Positions 1-6,119 of a stretch of DNA of 6,357 nt are shown piece by piece. Made by a program: the position numbers and the translations under genes. The notes beneath the pieces were generated by a model, which was not told the DNA's origin, did not search any database, and was given only the letters and a program-made list of their open reading frames with translations. The DNA comes from Acidobacteriota bacterium (GTDB lineage Bacteria; Acidobacteriota; Terriglobia; UBA7540): positions 1-6,357 of the forward strand of contig JAJYJL010000510.1 of assembly GCA_021789565.1 (NCBI GenBank). The letters run 5' to 3'. How positions within the stretch are numbered: position 1 is the first letter of the stretch; every line of letters starts with the position of its first letter.

Positions 1-1159
1 GGCGCTCCTTCTCCGTCATGGAGTTGATGATCGCCTCGATCCTGATCAGTTCCTTCTCCTCCACCTGGACCTTGCCAACGTTTTTCAGCATACCGATCTT
101 GGGCAGCATGCCGAGCATCTGGTCGAGCGGCCCAAGCGAACGCATCTGGGCCAACTGGTCACGGAAGTCGGAAAGTGTAAAGGAATCCGATTGCAGCTTC
201 TGATGGACTTCCAGAGCTTTCTGCTTATCAATCTTCTCTTCCGCTTTCTCAATCAGCGAAAGGATGTCGCCCATACCCAGAATCCGGGAGACGATACGGT
301 CCGGGTAAAAAACGTCCAGGGCATCGTACTTTTCGCCAACGCCGATGAACTTGATCGGCTGGCCCGTCACGTGCCTGATGCTGAGGGCTGCGCCGCCCCG
401 CGCGTCGCCATCAAGCTTGGTCAGGATTACACCCGTGGCCCCGAGTCTCTCATGGAATTCCTGGGCGCTTTTTACAGCATCCTGGCCAACCATACCATCG
501 GCAACCAGCAGGACCTCGCTCGGCCGCAGGGTTGCGCGCAAATCGGCGACTTCCTTCATCAGCGGCTCGTCAATGTGCAACCGACCGGCCGTATCAACGA
601 TCAGGACATCATGCCCGCGGTCGGCAGCGTCTTTTTTCGCGGCCAAGGCCAGGTCAACGGGTGAATCTATTTTCCCGCCCGCAAAACATGGGATGCCAAT
701 CGCCTGCGCAATAACCGCCAGCTGCTCCCGAGCTGCCGGCCTGTAAACGTCAGTCGAAACCAGCATGGGGCGCTTCTTTTTCTTGCTCAGCCAGAGGGCC
801 AATTTTCCGGAGGTGGTCGTCTTGCCAGAACCCTGAAGCCCAACCATCAGCAGGACGGTGGGATATTCTTTCGAAAACATCAGCAGCGAGGCATCGTGCC
901 CAAGGATGTCCACCAGCTCGTCCCGTACGATGCGCACCACTTCCTGGGCTGGCGTAAACGTTGCGCCGATCTCTTCGCCCAGCGCACGGACCCGCACCCT
1001 TTCAAGCAACGCCTTGACTACGTTAAAGTTGACGTCGGCTTCGAGCAGCGCCATACGCACGTCTCTCAACGTCTCGTCAATGGCCTCGGGCGTCAGCGTC
1101 CCCTGTCCCCGAAGGTTCTTGAACGCCTGCTGAAACTTATCTTGAAGAGCCTCGAACAT
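1..1159 (-). CDS. ffh: Signal recognition particle GTPase Ffh (partial, C-terminus beyond window)
   Basis: Ffh is the protein subunit of the bacterial signal recognition particle: it binds SRP RNA and signal sequences of nascent membrane proteins and docks with the receptor FtsY in a GTP-dependent way. The reading frame is open from the ATG at 1159 to the left edge, giving 386 complete codons. Residues 1 to about 90 are the helical N domain (start MFEALQDKF). The G domain shows G1 GLQGSGKTT (107-115), the DVYRPAA element (137-143), G3 DTAGR (189-193), G4 TKLDGDARGG (247-256) and G5 GVGE (273-276). The M domain begins near 300, with the Met/Leu-rich finger-loop region MRSLGPLDQMLGMLPKIGML around 339-358, and reaches the INSMTEKER segment. 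Family members are about 440-450 residues, so roughly 60 residues, including the SRP RNA-binding helices, are missing. The start is supported by GAGGAAG six bases upstream. Codon positions are undisturbed throughout. Confidence 0.97.
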   Translation of the reverse strand, partial: MFEALQDKFQQAFKNLRGQGTLTPEAIDETLRDVRMALLEADVNFNVVKALLERVRVRALGEEIGATFTPAQEVVRIVRDELVDILGHDASLLMFSKEYPTVLLMVGLQGSGKTTTSGKLALWLSKKKKRPMLVSTDVYRPAAREQLAVIAQAIGIPCFAGGKIDSPVDLALAAKKDAADRGHDVLIVDTAGRLHIDEPLMKEVADLRATLRPSEVLLVADGMVGQDAVKSAQEFHERLGATGVILTKLDGDARGGAALSIRHVTGQPIKFIGVGEKYDALDVFYPDRIVSRILGMGDILSLIEKAEEKIDKQKALEVHQKLQSDSFTLSDFRDQLAQMRSLGPLDQMLGMLPKIGMLKNVGKVQVEEKELIRIEAIINSMTEKER

Positions 1160-1165
1160 CTACAA

Positions 1166-1178
1166 CTTCCTCTTCCTC
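1166..1178 (-). promoter_or_regulatory. ffh ribosome binding site
   Basis: Read on the minus strand, two overlapping copies of GAGGAAG (1172-1166 and 1178-1172) precede the ffh ATG. The nearer one is six bases from the start codon, which is good Shine-Dalgarno spacing and fixes the start at 1159. Confidence 0.7.
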
Positions 1179-1252
1179 GCCTGCTACAGCTGCGGTCGCA
1201 GTCCTTCCCTTCGTCCCCACCCAGCCTCAGCCGGGGGCACCTCAAGGGGCAA

Positions 1253-1337
1253 AATCATTTATTCTATTTTACGCTACCCCTCAGGTCAAGGAAAGCCTCC
1301 CTCTCATTTTCACTATCTCATTAGATGTAAAATGATT
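1253..1337. repeat. AT-rich island with inverted repeats in the ffh/ATPase divergent control region
   Basis: AATCATTT at 1253-1260 has its exact reverse complement, AAATGATT, at 1330-1337. Nested within, TCATTTT (1304-1310) pairs with AAAATGA (1329-1335). Between these arms, AC/GT and ATCT/AGAT can also pair around a CATT loop, giving about 13 pairs with two single-base bulges. The copy at 1253-1260 lies between the predicted ffh -10 box and its start point. The stretch is much more AT-rich than the flanking genes. It may be an operator for a regulator of the ATPase, or simply AT-rich promoter DNA; I do not recognise a known Fur, Zur or ArsR-type box. Confidence 0.4.
1261..1289 (-). promoter_or_regulatory. 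Predicted sigma70-type promoter of ffh
   Basis: On the minus strand, TTGACC (1289-1284) and TAGAAT (1266-1261) are separated by exactly 17 bases. Each hexamer matches five of six consensus bases. Transcription would begin near 1254, giving a leader of about 95 bases before the ffh ATG. This is the best promoter match in the window. It lies in the gap shared with the divergent ATPase gene, so a regulator bound here could affect both. It is a consensus match only, with no experimental support. Confidence 0.6.
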
Positions 1338-1350
1338 AAGGGACGTCACA

Positions 1351-1416
1351 ATGAAGAGCCCCAAATTGACGAAAGATCTTGTTGGAGCAGTTCTCTTCCC
1401 GCGGGTACGCCTGTAA
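1351..1416 (+). CDS. Possible 21-codon leader ORF upstream of the metal ATPase
   Basis: An ATG at 1351 opens a 21-residue frame (MKSPKLTKDL followed by VGAVLFPRVRL) ending in TAA at 1414-1416. AAGGGA at 1338-1343 lies seven bases upstream, a better-spaced ribosome binding site than that of the ATPase itself. The stop is 33 bases before the ATPase GTG and in the same frame. It could be a translated leader peptide that couples or attenuates ATPase expression, a remnant of a longer ATPase N-terminus cut by a nonsense codon, or chance. The peptide has no run of one amino acid as in classical attenuators and resembles nothing I know. Confidence 0.3.
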   Translation: MKSPKLTKDLVGAVLFPRVRL

Positions 1417-1440
1417 ACAGCGGGCGGGAGGATTAGAATC

Positions 1441-1446
1441 AGGGGG
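1441..1446 (+). promoter_or_regulatory. Close-spaced ribosome binding site of the ATPase
   Basis: AGGGGG lies only three bases before the GTG start at 1450, closer than optimal. A second purine-rich stretch, GGGAGG at 1426-1431, is 18 bases away and too distant. With the GTG start this suggests modest translation, or coupling to the upstream leader ORF. No ATG lies between the in-frame stop at 1414 and the coding part, so GTG 1450 is the best start; GTG 1480 is the only close alternative and has no clear ribosome binding site. Confidence 0.4.
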
Positions 1447-1449
1447 ACT

Positions 1450-3366
1450 GTGGCCCGAATTGGCAGGCCAAAGCACAAAGTGGAAACCGCGAAAACCAAG
1501 CATTCTTCAGCCAGCAGCGGAAAACGGCGAATTTCAAGCGAAAACGCCATTGCTATCATCTCAATCGCGGGGATTGCGATCCATCTTGTTCTTCGTTTTC
1601 TCCTGAAATCAACACAACTTACTTACGATATTCCACTGTTTTCCGCACTGGCACTGGGGGGCGGTCCACTCGTATACGGGCTGGGCATCAAGGTCCTGCG
1701 AAGGGAATTCGGCTCAGACCTGCTGGCAGGCATCTCGATCGTAGTCTCCGTCATTCTGGGCGAATACCTTGCCGGCACACTTGTTGTCCTGATGCTTTCC
1801 GGCGGCAACGTTCTGGAGGCCTATGCCGTTCGCAGCGCGTCGTCAGTTCTGGAGGCGCTTGCCAGGCGGATGCCCAGCATCGCGCACCGGAAACACGACA
1901 ACACCATCACCGACGTTCCCCTCGATGAAATAAGAATTGGTGACACGCTGACGGTCTACCCGCATGAAATCTGCCCCGTTGACGGCATTGTCATCGCCGG
2001 CGAAGGAATCATGGATGAGTCGTATCTGACGGGTGAGCCTTTTGAAATCTCCAAAACTCCCGGCGCACACGTTTTGTCAGGGGCGATCAATGGCGAATCG
2101 GCGCTGACCATCCAGGCGGAAAAACTGCCGGTCGATTCCCGATACGCCCGGATCATGGCGGTGATGAAGACGGCGCAGGAAAACCGACCGCGCATCCGCC
2201 GATTGGGCGACCAACTGGGTGCTTACTATACGCCGGTCGCGGTGGCCCTGGCGTTCGTCGCCTGGGCCTACAGCGGAGAGGCAGTGCGCTTTCTTGCGGT
2301 CATGGTGATTGCAACGCCCTGCCCGCTGCTGATTGCGATTCCGGTCAGCATTATCGGCTCCATCTCGCTGGCGGCGCGCCGAGGGATCGTGGTGAAAGAC
2401 CCATCGGTCCTGGAGCAACTCGACACCTGCCGGACTATTATCTTCGATAAAACCGGAACGCTCACTTATGGGCTTCCCCGGCTGACTAAGCAAATCGCCG
2501 CACCCGGCTTGAACGAAACGGAAGTTCTGCAGTTGGTGGCAAGCGTCGAGCAGTATTCCAAGCATCCCCTGGCAAGGGCCATCCTCCATGCTGCACGGGA
2601 GGCAGGTTTGAAACTCGGCCACGCAACCAAAATCAGTGAGGTGCCCGGGCGGGGTCTCGACGGTGTCGTCGAAGGCAGATCGATTCGAATCACCAGCCGC
2701 TCAGCCCTCATCAGAGAACTCAAAATCGCCGAAGCCGTTCTTCCGCACATCACGGGCGGGTTGACCTGCGAAATCGCTATCGATGGCGCTTATGCCGCGA
2801 CTTACGTTTTTCACGACGCGCCCCGGAGGGAGAGCAAGCCCTTCGTTCAGCACCTCGGCAGGAAACATGGCTTTGACAAGCTGATGCTGGTTTCAGGCGA
2901 CCGGGAAAGTGAAGTGAGGTATCTGGCAGAACTTGTGGGCGTGAAAGAGGTGTATGCCTCGCAAAGCCCGGAAGAGAAGGTTGGCCTTGTCAGGCGGGCC
3001 ACCGAGAAGGCCAAGACCCTCTTCCTTGGCGACGGCATCAATGACGCACCTGCGCTCATGACGGCATCCATCGGCGTGGCTTTCGGACACCATAGCGATA
3101 TCACCACGGAGTCGGCGGGCGCCGTGATTATGGACACTTCACTCGAAAAGGTGGATGAGTTTTTCCACATTGCCCGGCGGATGCGCTACATCGCGCTTCA
3201 GTGCGCCATCGGCGGGATGGCATTGAGTATTGTAGGGATGCTCTTTGCCGCCGCGGGCTATCTGCCACCAGTCGCCGGAGCGGTTTGCCAGGAAGTGATC
3301 GACCTTTTTGCCATCCTGAATGCCATCCGGGCAGCCTTTGTACCCAGGATTCTGATCGATTTCTGA
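1450..3366 (+). CDS. P1B-type (heavy) metal-transporting ATPase, TPC class
   Basis: A complete 638-residue P-type ATPase that should move a transition-metal ion across the inner membrane, most likely outward, using ATP. Visible parts: a basic, Ser/Lys-rich N-terminus (1-30) with no CxxC heavy-metal domain; predicted helices near 32-52, 60-80, 88-122 (two), 260-305 (two) and 580-627 (two), the eight-helix P1B layout; actuator loop with TGE at 194-196; membrane metal site TPC at 289-291 in place of the usual CPC; phosphorylated Asp333 in DKTGT; P1B-specific HP at 372-373 in SKHPLARAI; nucleotide-binding GRG at 400-402; hinge motif GDGINDAP at 527-534; last helix with QEVID (614-618) and N624/R627. 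All catalytic residues are intact. TPC places it outside the CPC copper and zinc/cadmium groups; the P1B-5 group also has TPC but typically carries a C-terminal hemerythrin domain, absent here. The metal is therefore unassigned. The start is GTG. It stands alone between oppositely oriented genes, with no linked sensor or chaperone. Confidence 0.93.
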   Translation: MARIGRPKHKVETAKTKHSSASSGKRRISSENAIAIISIAGIAIHLVLRFLLKSTQLTYDIPLFSALALGGGPLVYGLGIKVLRREFGSDLLAGISIVVSVILGEYLAGTLVVLMLSGGNVLEAYAVRSASSVLEALARRMPSIAHRKHDNTITDVPLDEIRIGDTLTVYPHEICPVDGIVIAGEGIMDESYLTGEPFEISKTPGAHVLSGAINGESALTIQAEKLPVDSRYARIMAVMKTAQENRPRIRRLGDQLGAYYTPVAVALAFVAWAYSGEAVRFLAVMVIATPCPLLIAIPVSIIGSISLAARRGIVVKDPSVLEQLDTCRTIIFDKTGTLTYGLPRLTKQIAAPGLNETEVLQLVASVEQYSKHPLARAILHAAREAGLKLGHATKISEVPGRGLDGVVEGRSIRITSRSALIRELKIAEAVLPHITGGLTCEIAIDGAYAATYVFHDAPRRESKPFVQHLGRKHGFDKLMLVSGDRESEVRYLAELVGVKEVYASQSPEEKVGLVRRATEKAKTLFLGDGINDAPALMTASIGVAFGHHSDITTESAGAVIMDTSLEKVDEFFHIARRMRYIALQCAIGGMALSIVGMLFAAAGYLPPVAGAVCQEVIDLFAILNAIRAAFVPRILIDF

Positions 3367-3507
3367 CAGAGTCAAAGAATTACGCGAAGTCCTGAAGAAG
3401 CGACTTTCCCGCCTCCCCGGCGGAACAAGGGAATACAGAGGCCAGGCAGGCACGATCAGATTTTTGGTTGCTTGTAAATTCGCGGGGTCAAATTCAGGCG
3501 GACCCTG
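3367..3507. other. Convergent intergenic gap between the metal ATPase and ftsK
   Basis: This 141-base stretch separates two converging genes, so terminators for both are expected. I see only weak structures: AAGTC/GACTT (3387-3391 with 3402-3406), and a GC-rich five-pair hairpin CCGCC-TCCCC-GGCGG (3409-3423). Neither is followed directly by a T-run; a TTTTT at 3461-3465 is too far away. No ORF with a ribosome binding site is evident. Confidence 0.5.
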
Positions 3508-3518
3508 CTAGCGCAGGG
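3503..3518 (-). terminator. Perfect short hairpin spanning the ftsK stop codon
   Basis: CCCTGC (3503-3508) and GCAGGG (3513-3518) form a perfect six-pair GC-rich stem with a four-base loop. The ftsK stop codon (3508-3510 on the minus strand) lies within it. No T-run follows on the minus strand, so a classical intrinsic terminator is not supported; it may be an mRNA-end stabilising stem or chance. Confidence 0.25.
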
Positions 3519-5886
3519 GTTCATCCATTTCGCGTACCCAGTCAGGGCGCTTCAAAACTTCGCGCGGCTTCGATCCATCTGGGGCGCTGATAATTCCATC
3601 GCGCTCCATCAGGTCAAGCAGGCGCGCTGCGCGACCGTATCCCAACCGCAGGCGGCGCTGCAGAAGAGAGGTGGAAGCCTTTCCGGACTCAACAACGATG
3701 CGGACTGCGTCATCGTAAACCGCATCAAGCTCCGAGGCGTCGGTTTCATCATCCAGTTCGGCGTTACGATCGTCCTTGTCCCGGACAGGCTTGAGGAACT
3801 CCTCATTATACTGCGGCTCGCATTGCTGCTTGCACCAGCCCACAACCTTGTCGATCTCTTTTTCGGTAACCAGAGCGCCATGCATGCGAACCAGCCGCGC
3901 CGACCCGGGCGGCAGGATAAGCATGTCGCCGCGGCCCAGCAAAGCTTCTGCACCGTTCGAGTCCAGAATCGTTCTGGAGTCTACCTTCGACGCCACGCGG
4001 AAGGCAATTCGCGAAGGCAGGTTTGCCTTGATAAGCCCCGTGATCACATCAACGGATGGCCGCTGGGTGGAGAGAATCAGGTGGATACCCACCGCGCGGG
4101 ACATCTGGGCAAGGCGAGTGATGGATTCTTCAACGCCCTGGGGCTCGACCATCATCAGGTCTGCAAGTTCATCAATAATGATAACGAGGTAGGGCAGCGG
4201 CCTGTTGCGTTCCGGGTCGGTGTCAAAAAGGTCGAGTGTCGAGTCTTCCTCGAACAGCTTGTTGTATTGCTCAATATTCCTGACGCCCTGCTCGGCCAGC
4301 AACTTCAGCCGCCGTTCCATCTCCATCGTTGCCCGGCGCAGAACGTTGGCGGCCTGTTTCGGCTCCGTCACAATGGGCGTGAAGAGGTGCGGAATTCCAT
4401 CGTAGAGGTTCAGTTCCAGCCGCTTGGGGTCAATCAGGATCACCTTGACTTCATCAGGGGTTGCCTTGTAGAGAATCGAGACGATAAAGGAATTGATCGC
4501 AACGCTCTTGCCGGTGCCCGTTGAACCTGCAATCAACAGGTGGGGCATCTGTGCCAGGTCGGCAACCCGGATCTTTCCGGTGATGTCTTTTCCCAGGGAA
4601 AGAACTATCTTGGATTTGTGCCCGACAAAGTCAATGGCCTCGATCGTTTCGCGAAGATGGATGGTTTCACGACGCGCGTTCGGCACTTCAATGCCAACGG
4701 TTGACTTGCCGGGAATTCGCTCGATCAGGATCGATTCGGCCTTTAAGGCAAGGCAAAGATCGTCTGCCAGATTCACCATGCGGCTGTACTTGATGCCCGC
4801 CTCCGGCTTGAATTCGTAAGTTGTGACCACAGGGCCGGGATGAATCTGCGTAACAGCTCCCGTGACGCCAAACTCGGCGAATTTCTCCGTCATCCTGAGA
4901 GCCCTTTCTTTCAGCTCATCTTCATCAATTCTCTCTTCGGCGTCCGGAGGCTTCAACAGGGTCGTGCTGGGCAGCTTGTAGCGGCTTCTGGCAGACACTT
5001 TGGGGGGCTTGGGCGCCACTTCTTCATCCACGGACTCGCTCGCGGGAGCGCGCTCGACGATTTTGGGTTCCGGCGCACCAAGACCTTCCGCAACCGGCGA
5101 AGGGGCCGACGGTCTGTTCGTAATGGCGGGGGATTCTTCTTTGGCGCCAGCTCGCGGGGAAATCTGCCGTGCTTTTTGGGCTGCTGCCGGCTGCCTGCCC
5201 GCGGCCTTCGTCCGTTCAATCTGGCGCCGCAAGCGCTCGGCGCGGCGACTTTCGCGCCAATCCTGCCAGCGAGCGGCCAGCCGGCCCAAAAACGCGAATC
5301 GCCTTTGCAGCAGTGCCAGAAGAGTTGAAAAAGAAAACCGGGTGACAAGGAACAGCGAACTCAGGAATAGCGCGCCGGCAACGATGGCTGCTCCCAGTGA
5401 ATTGAAAACGTGAACCAGCCCAATGGCCACCAGGTATCCCGCAAGCCCGCTGCCCTGGATCACGCCATGTATGCGCGGCGTGTAAGGGAACAATTGCAGC
5501 AACCCTGCCAAGGACAAAATCAACAACACCAGGCCAAAAGTCTTGGTACGCGGGGCCTCCAGGGGTCTTATCCGAATTAACCTGACACCCACAAAAAAGA
5601 ACGCTACAGGGATCAGATAGGCCACCCATCCCAGCAACTGCTCCAGAACATCAGCCCCATAAGCGCCGACCAGGCCGATCCAGTTGTGAATGGCTCCCGC
5701 AGCCTTGCTGCTTGTGTCCAGCGAGGGATCACGGGGAAAATAAGAAAGCAGGCTGCACAGGACCAGCAGACCCAGGATCAGCAAAAGAAAACCAACAAGT
5801 TCGTAAAGGCGTTCTGAGCCTGCGAGAGGATAGCCGGATGACCTTTTGGACAGGTCTTTTTTGGCAGATGAAAAGGAGGTTGGCAT
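3508..5886 (-). CDS. ftsK: DNA translocase FtsK/SpoIIIE
   Basis: A complete 792-residue FtsK. This septum-located, membrane-anchored hexameric motor pumps double-stranded DNA at division and helps resolve chromosome dimers with XerCD. Residues 30-183 hold the hydrophobic FtsK membrane domain (helices near 30-49, 84-104, 116-134 and one or two within 148-182). A basic stretch (about 193-228) and a Pro/Ala/Glu-rich linker (about 229-310) lead to the alpha domain (about 320-430). The RecA-like motor carries Walker A GSTGTGKS (454-461), DPKRLELNLYDGIPHL (486-501), Walker B IIIDEL with Asp572 and Glu573, and STQRPSVDVITG (606-617). The gamma winged helix (about 722-778, with QRRLRLGYGRAARL) is the part that reads polar DNA motifs in this family. 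Length matches SpoIIIE-like proteins; the linker is far shorter than in E. coli. Start ATG 5886 has GGAGAG ten bases upstream, and no other Met occurs before the alpha domain. Confidence 0.97.
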   Translation of the reverse strand: MPTSFSSAKKDLSKRSSGYPLAGSERLYELVGFLLLILGLLVLCSLLSYFPRDPSLDTSSKAAGAIHNWIGLVGAYGADVLEQLLGWVAYLIPVAFFFVGVRLIRIRPLEAPRTKTFGLVLLILSLAGLLQLFPYTPRIHGVIQGSGLAGYLVAIGLVHVFNSLGAAIVAGALFLSSLFLVTRFSFSTLLALLQRRFAFLGRLAARWQDWRESRRAERLRRQIERTKAAGRQPAAAQKARQISPRAGAKEESPAITNRPSAPSPVAEGLGAPEPKIVERAPASESVDEEVAPKPPKVSARSRYKLPSTTLLKPPDAEERIDEDELKERALRMTEKFAEFGVTGAVTQIHPGPVVTTYEFKPEAGIKYSRMVNLADDLCLALKAESILIERIPGKSTVGIEVPNARRETIHLRETIEAIDFVGHKSKIVLSLGKDITGKIRVADLAQMPHLLIAGSTGTGKSVAINSFIVSILYKATPDEVKVILIDPKRLELNLYDGIPHLFTPIVTEPKQAANVLRRATMEMERRLKLLAEQGVRNIEQYNKLFEEDSTLDLFDTDPERNRPLPYLVIIIDELADLMMVEPQGVEESITRLAQMSRAVGIHLILSTQRPSVDVITGLIKANLPSRIAFRVASKVDSRTILDSNGAEALLGRGDMLILPPGSARLVRMHGALVTEKEIDKVVGWCKQQCEPQYNEEFLKPVRDKDDRNAELDDETDASELDAVYDDAVRIVVESGKASTSLLQRRLRLGYGRAARLLDLMERDGIISAPDGSKPREVLKRPDWVREMDEPLR

Positions 5887-5916
5887 GCGCCGAATTCTCT
5901 CCGCAAAAGCCCACTC

Positions 5917-5940
5917 CCTGCGGTCACCCTCCCCCGCAGG
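5917..5940 (-). repeat. Inverted repeat in the ftsK leader
   Basis: CCTGCGG (5917-5923) and CCGCAGG (5934-5940) are perfect reverse complements with a ten-base spacer. Read on the minus strand, the stem ends 30 bases before the ftsK ATG and 14 bases before GGAGAG. In mRNA it would be a seven-pair GC-rich hairpin beside the ribosome binding site, or in DNA an operator. A role is unproven. Confidence 0.4.
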
Positions 5941-5978
5941 ACCATGGCTCTAAAAATCTATTTCACCGTGACTCAGGC

Positions 5979-6015
5979 AAAACGTCGGATGCCGTGGCGC
6001 AATCCGCATCCGATG
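5979..6015 (-). terminator. Candidate terminator downstream of rnj
   Basis: On the minus strand a stem pairs 6015-6006 with 5992-5983: eight perfect pairs (TCGGATGC with GCATCCGA) extended by one G-U and one C-G pair, with a 13-base loop. TTTT (5982-5979) follows directly. It lies about 105 bases beyond the RNase J stop codon, in the right orientation to end that transcript. The loop is large and the T-run short, so termination may be weak. An operator for a dimeric regulator of ftsK is the alternative. Confidence 0.4.
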
Positions 6016-6019
6016 ACAA

Positions 6020-6047
6020 ATACTACCACGCCCGGCGCAATACGCAA
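6020..6047 (-). promoter_or_regulatory. Weak promoter candidate for ftsK
   Basis: On the minus strand TTGCGT (6047-6042) and TAGTAT (6025-6020) are 16 bases apart, each matching about four of six consensus positions. The start point would fall near 6013, within the hairpin at 5983-6015. Both cannot act simply as promoter and terminator, so this call is weak. Confidence 0.25.
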
Positions 6048-6119
6048 ACAACGAATATTTCGGACATTTGAAGTGTAAGGACAAGGACACGCCCCTGTGC
6101 GAGCTTGAAAATGCGGCGC

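Larger units (their letters stand above)
5887..6119. other. Intergenic gap between rnj and ftsK (ftsK leader region)
   Basis: This 233-base gap is long for two co-oriented genes, so ftsK probably has its own promoter. It contains the ftsK ribosome binding site GGAGAG (5902-5897), a hairpin near the ftsK start (5917-5940), a second hairpin followed by TTTT (5983-6015), and a weak promoter match (6020-6047). I see no RNA gene and no convincing small ORF on the minus strand. Confidence 0.5.

Noticed and set aside
1281..1300. Purine-rich stretch after TCAGG, reminiscent of the SRP RNA core and adjacent to ffh
   Set aside because: It lacks the conserved GGAAG...AGCA core and the long paired helix, and coincides with the ffh -35 region.
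191..1324. Several plus-strand open frames of 60-157 codons opposite ffh
   Set aside because: They are antisense shadows of the ffh coding sequence, which shows all GTPase motifs; no ribosome binding sites or recognisable domains.
1328..1333. TAAAAT as a -10 box for the ATPase or its leader ORF
   Set aside because: No -35 hexamer at suitable distance, and transcription would begin at or inside the AAGGGA ribosome binding site.
1366..1394. TTGACG as a -35 box for the ATPase
   Set aside because: The hexamer 17 bases downstream is AGTTCT, a poor -10 match, and it lies inside the leader ORF.
2077..2622. A 181-codon minus-strand frame opposite the ATPase
   Set aside because: Arg/Asp-rich shadow of the catalytic region of the ATPase, with no motif or ribosome binding site.
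3467..3507. GGGGTCAAATTC next to the ftsK stop, resembling sequences seen near some transposase-associated repeats
   Set aside because: Only one short copy, without partner repeat, hairpin array or transposase gene.
3823..5413. Long plus-strand open frames (up to 233 codons) opposite ftsK
   Set aside because: They mirror the codon pattern of ftsK, are Arg/Gly/Ser-rich without domains, and the minus strand has a complete, motif-perfect FtsK.
5712..6071. A 119-codon plus-strand frame covering the ftsK start and leader
   Set aside because: Composition is that of antisense DNA, with no ribosome binding site at its ATG and no recognisable domain.
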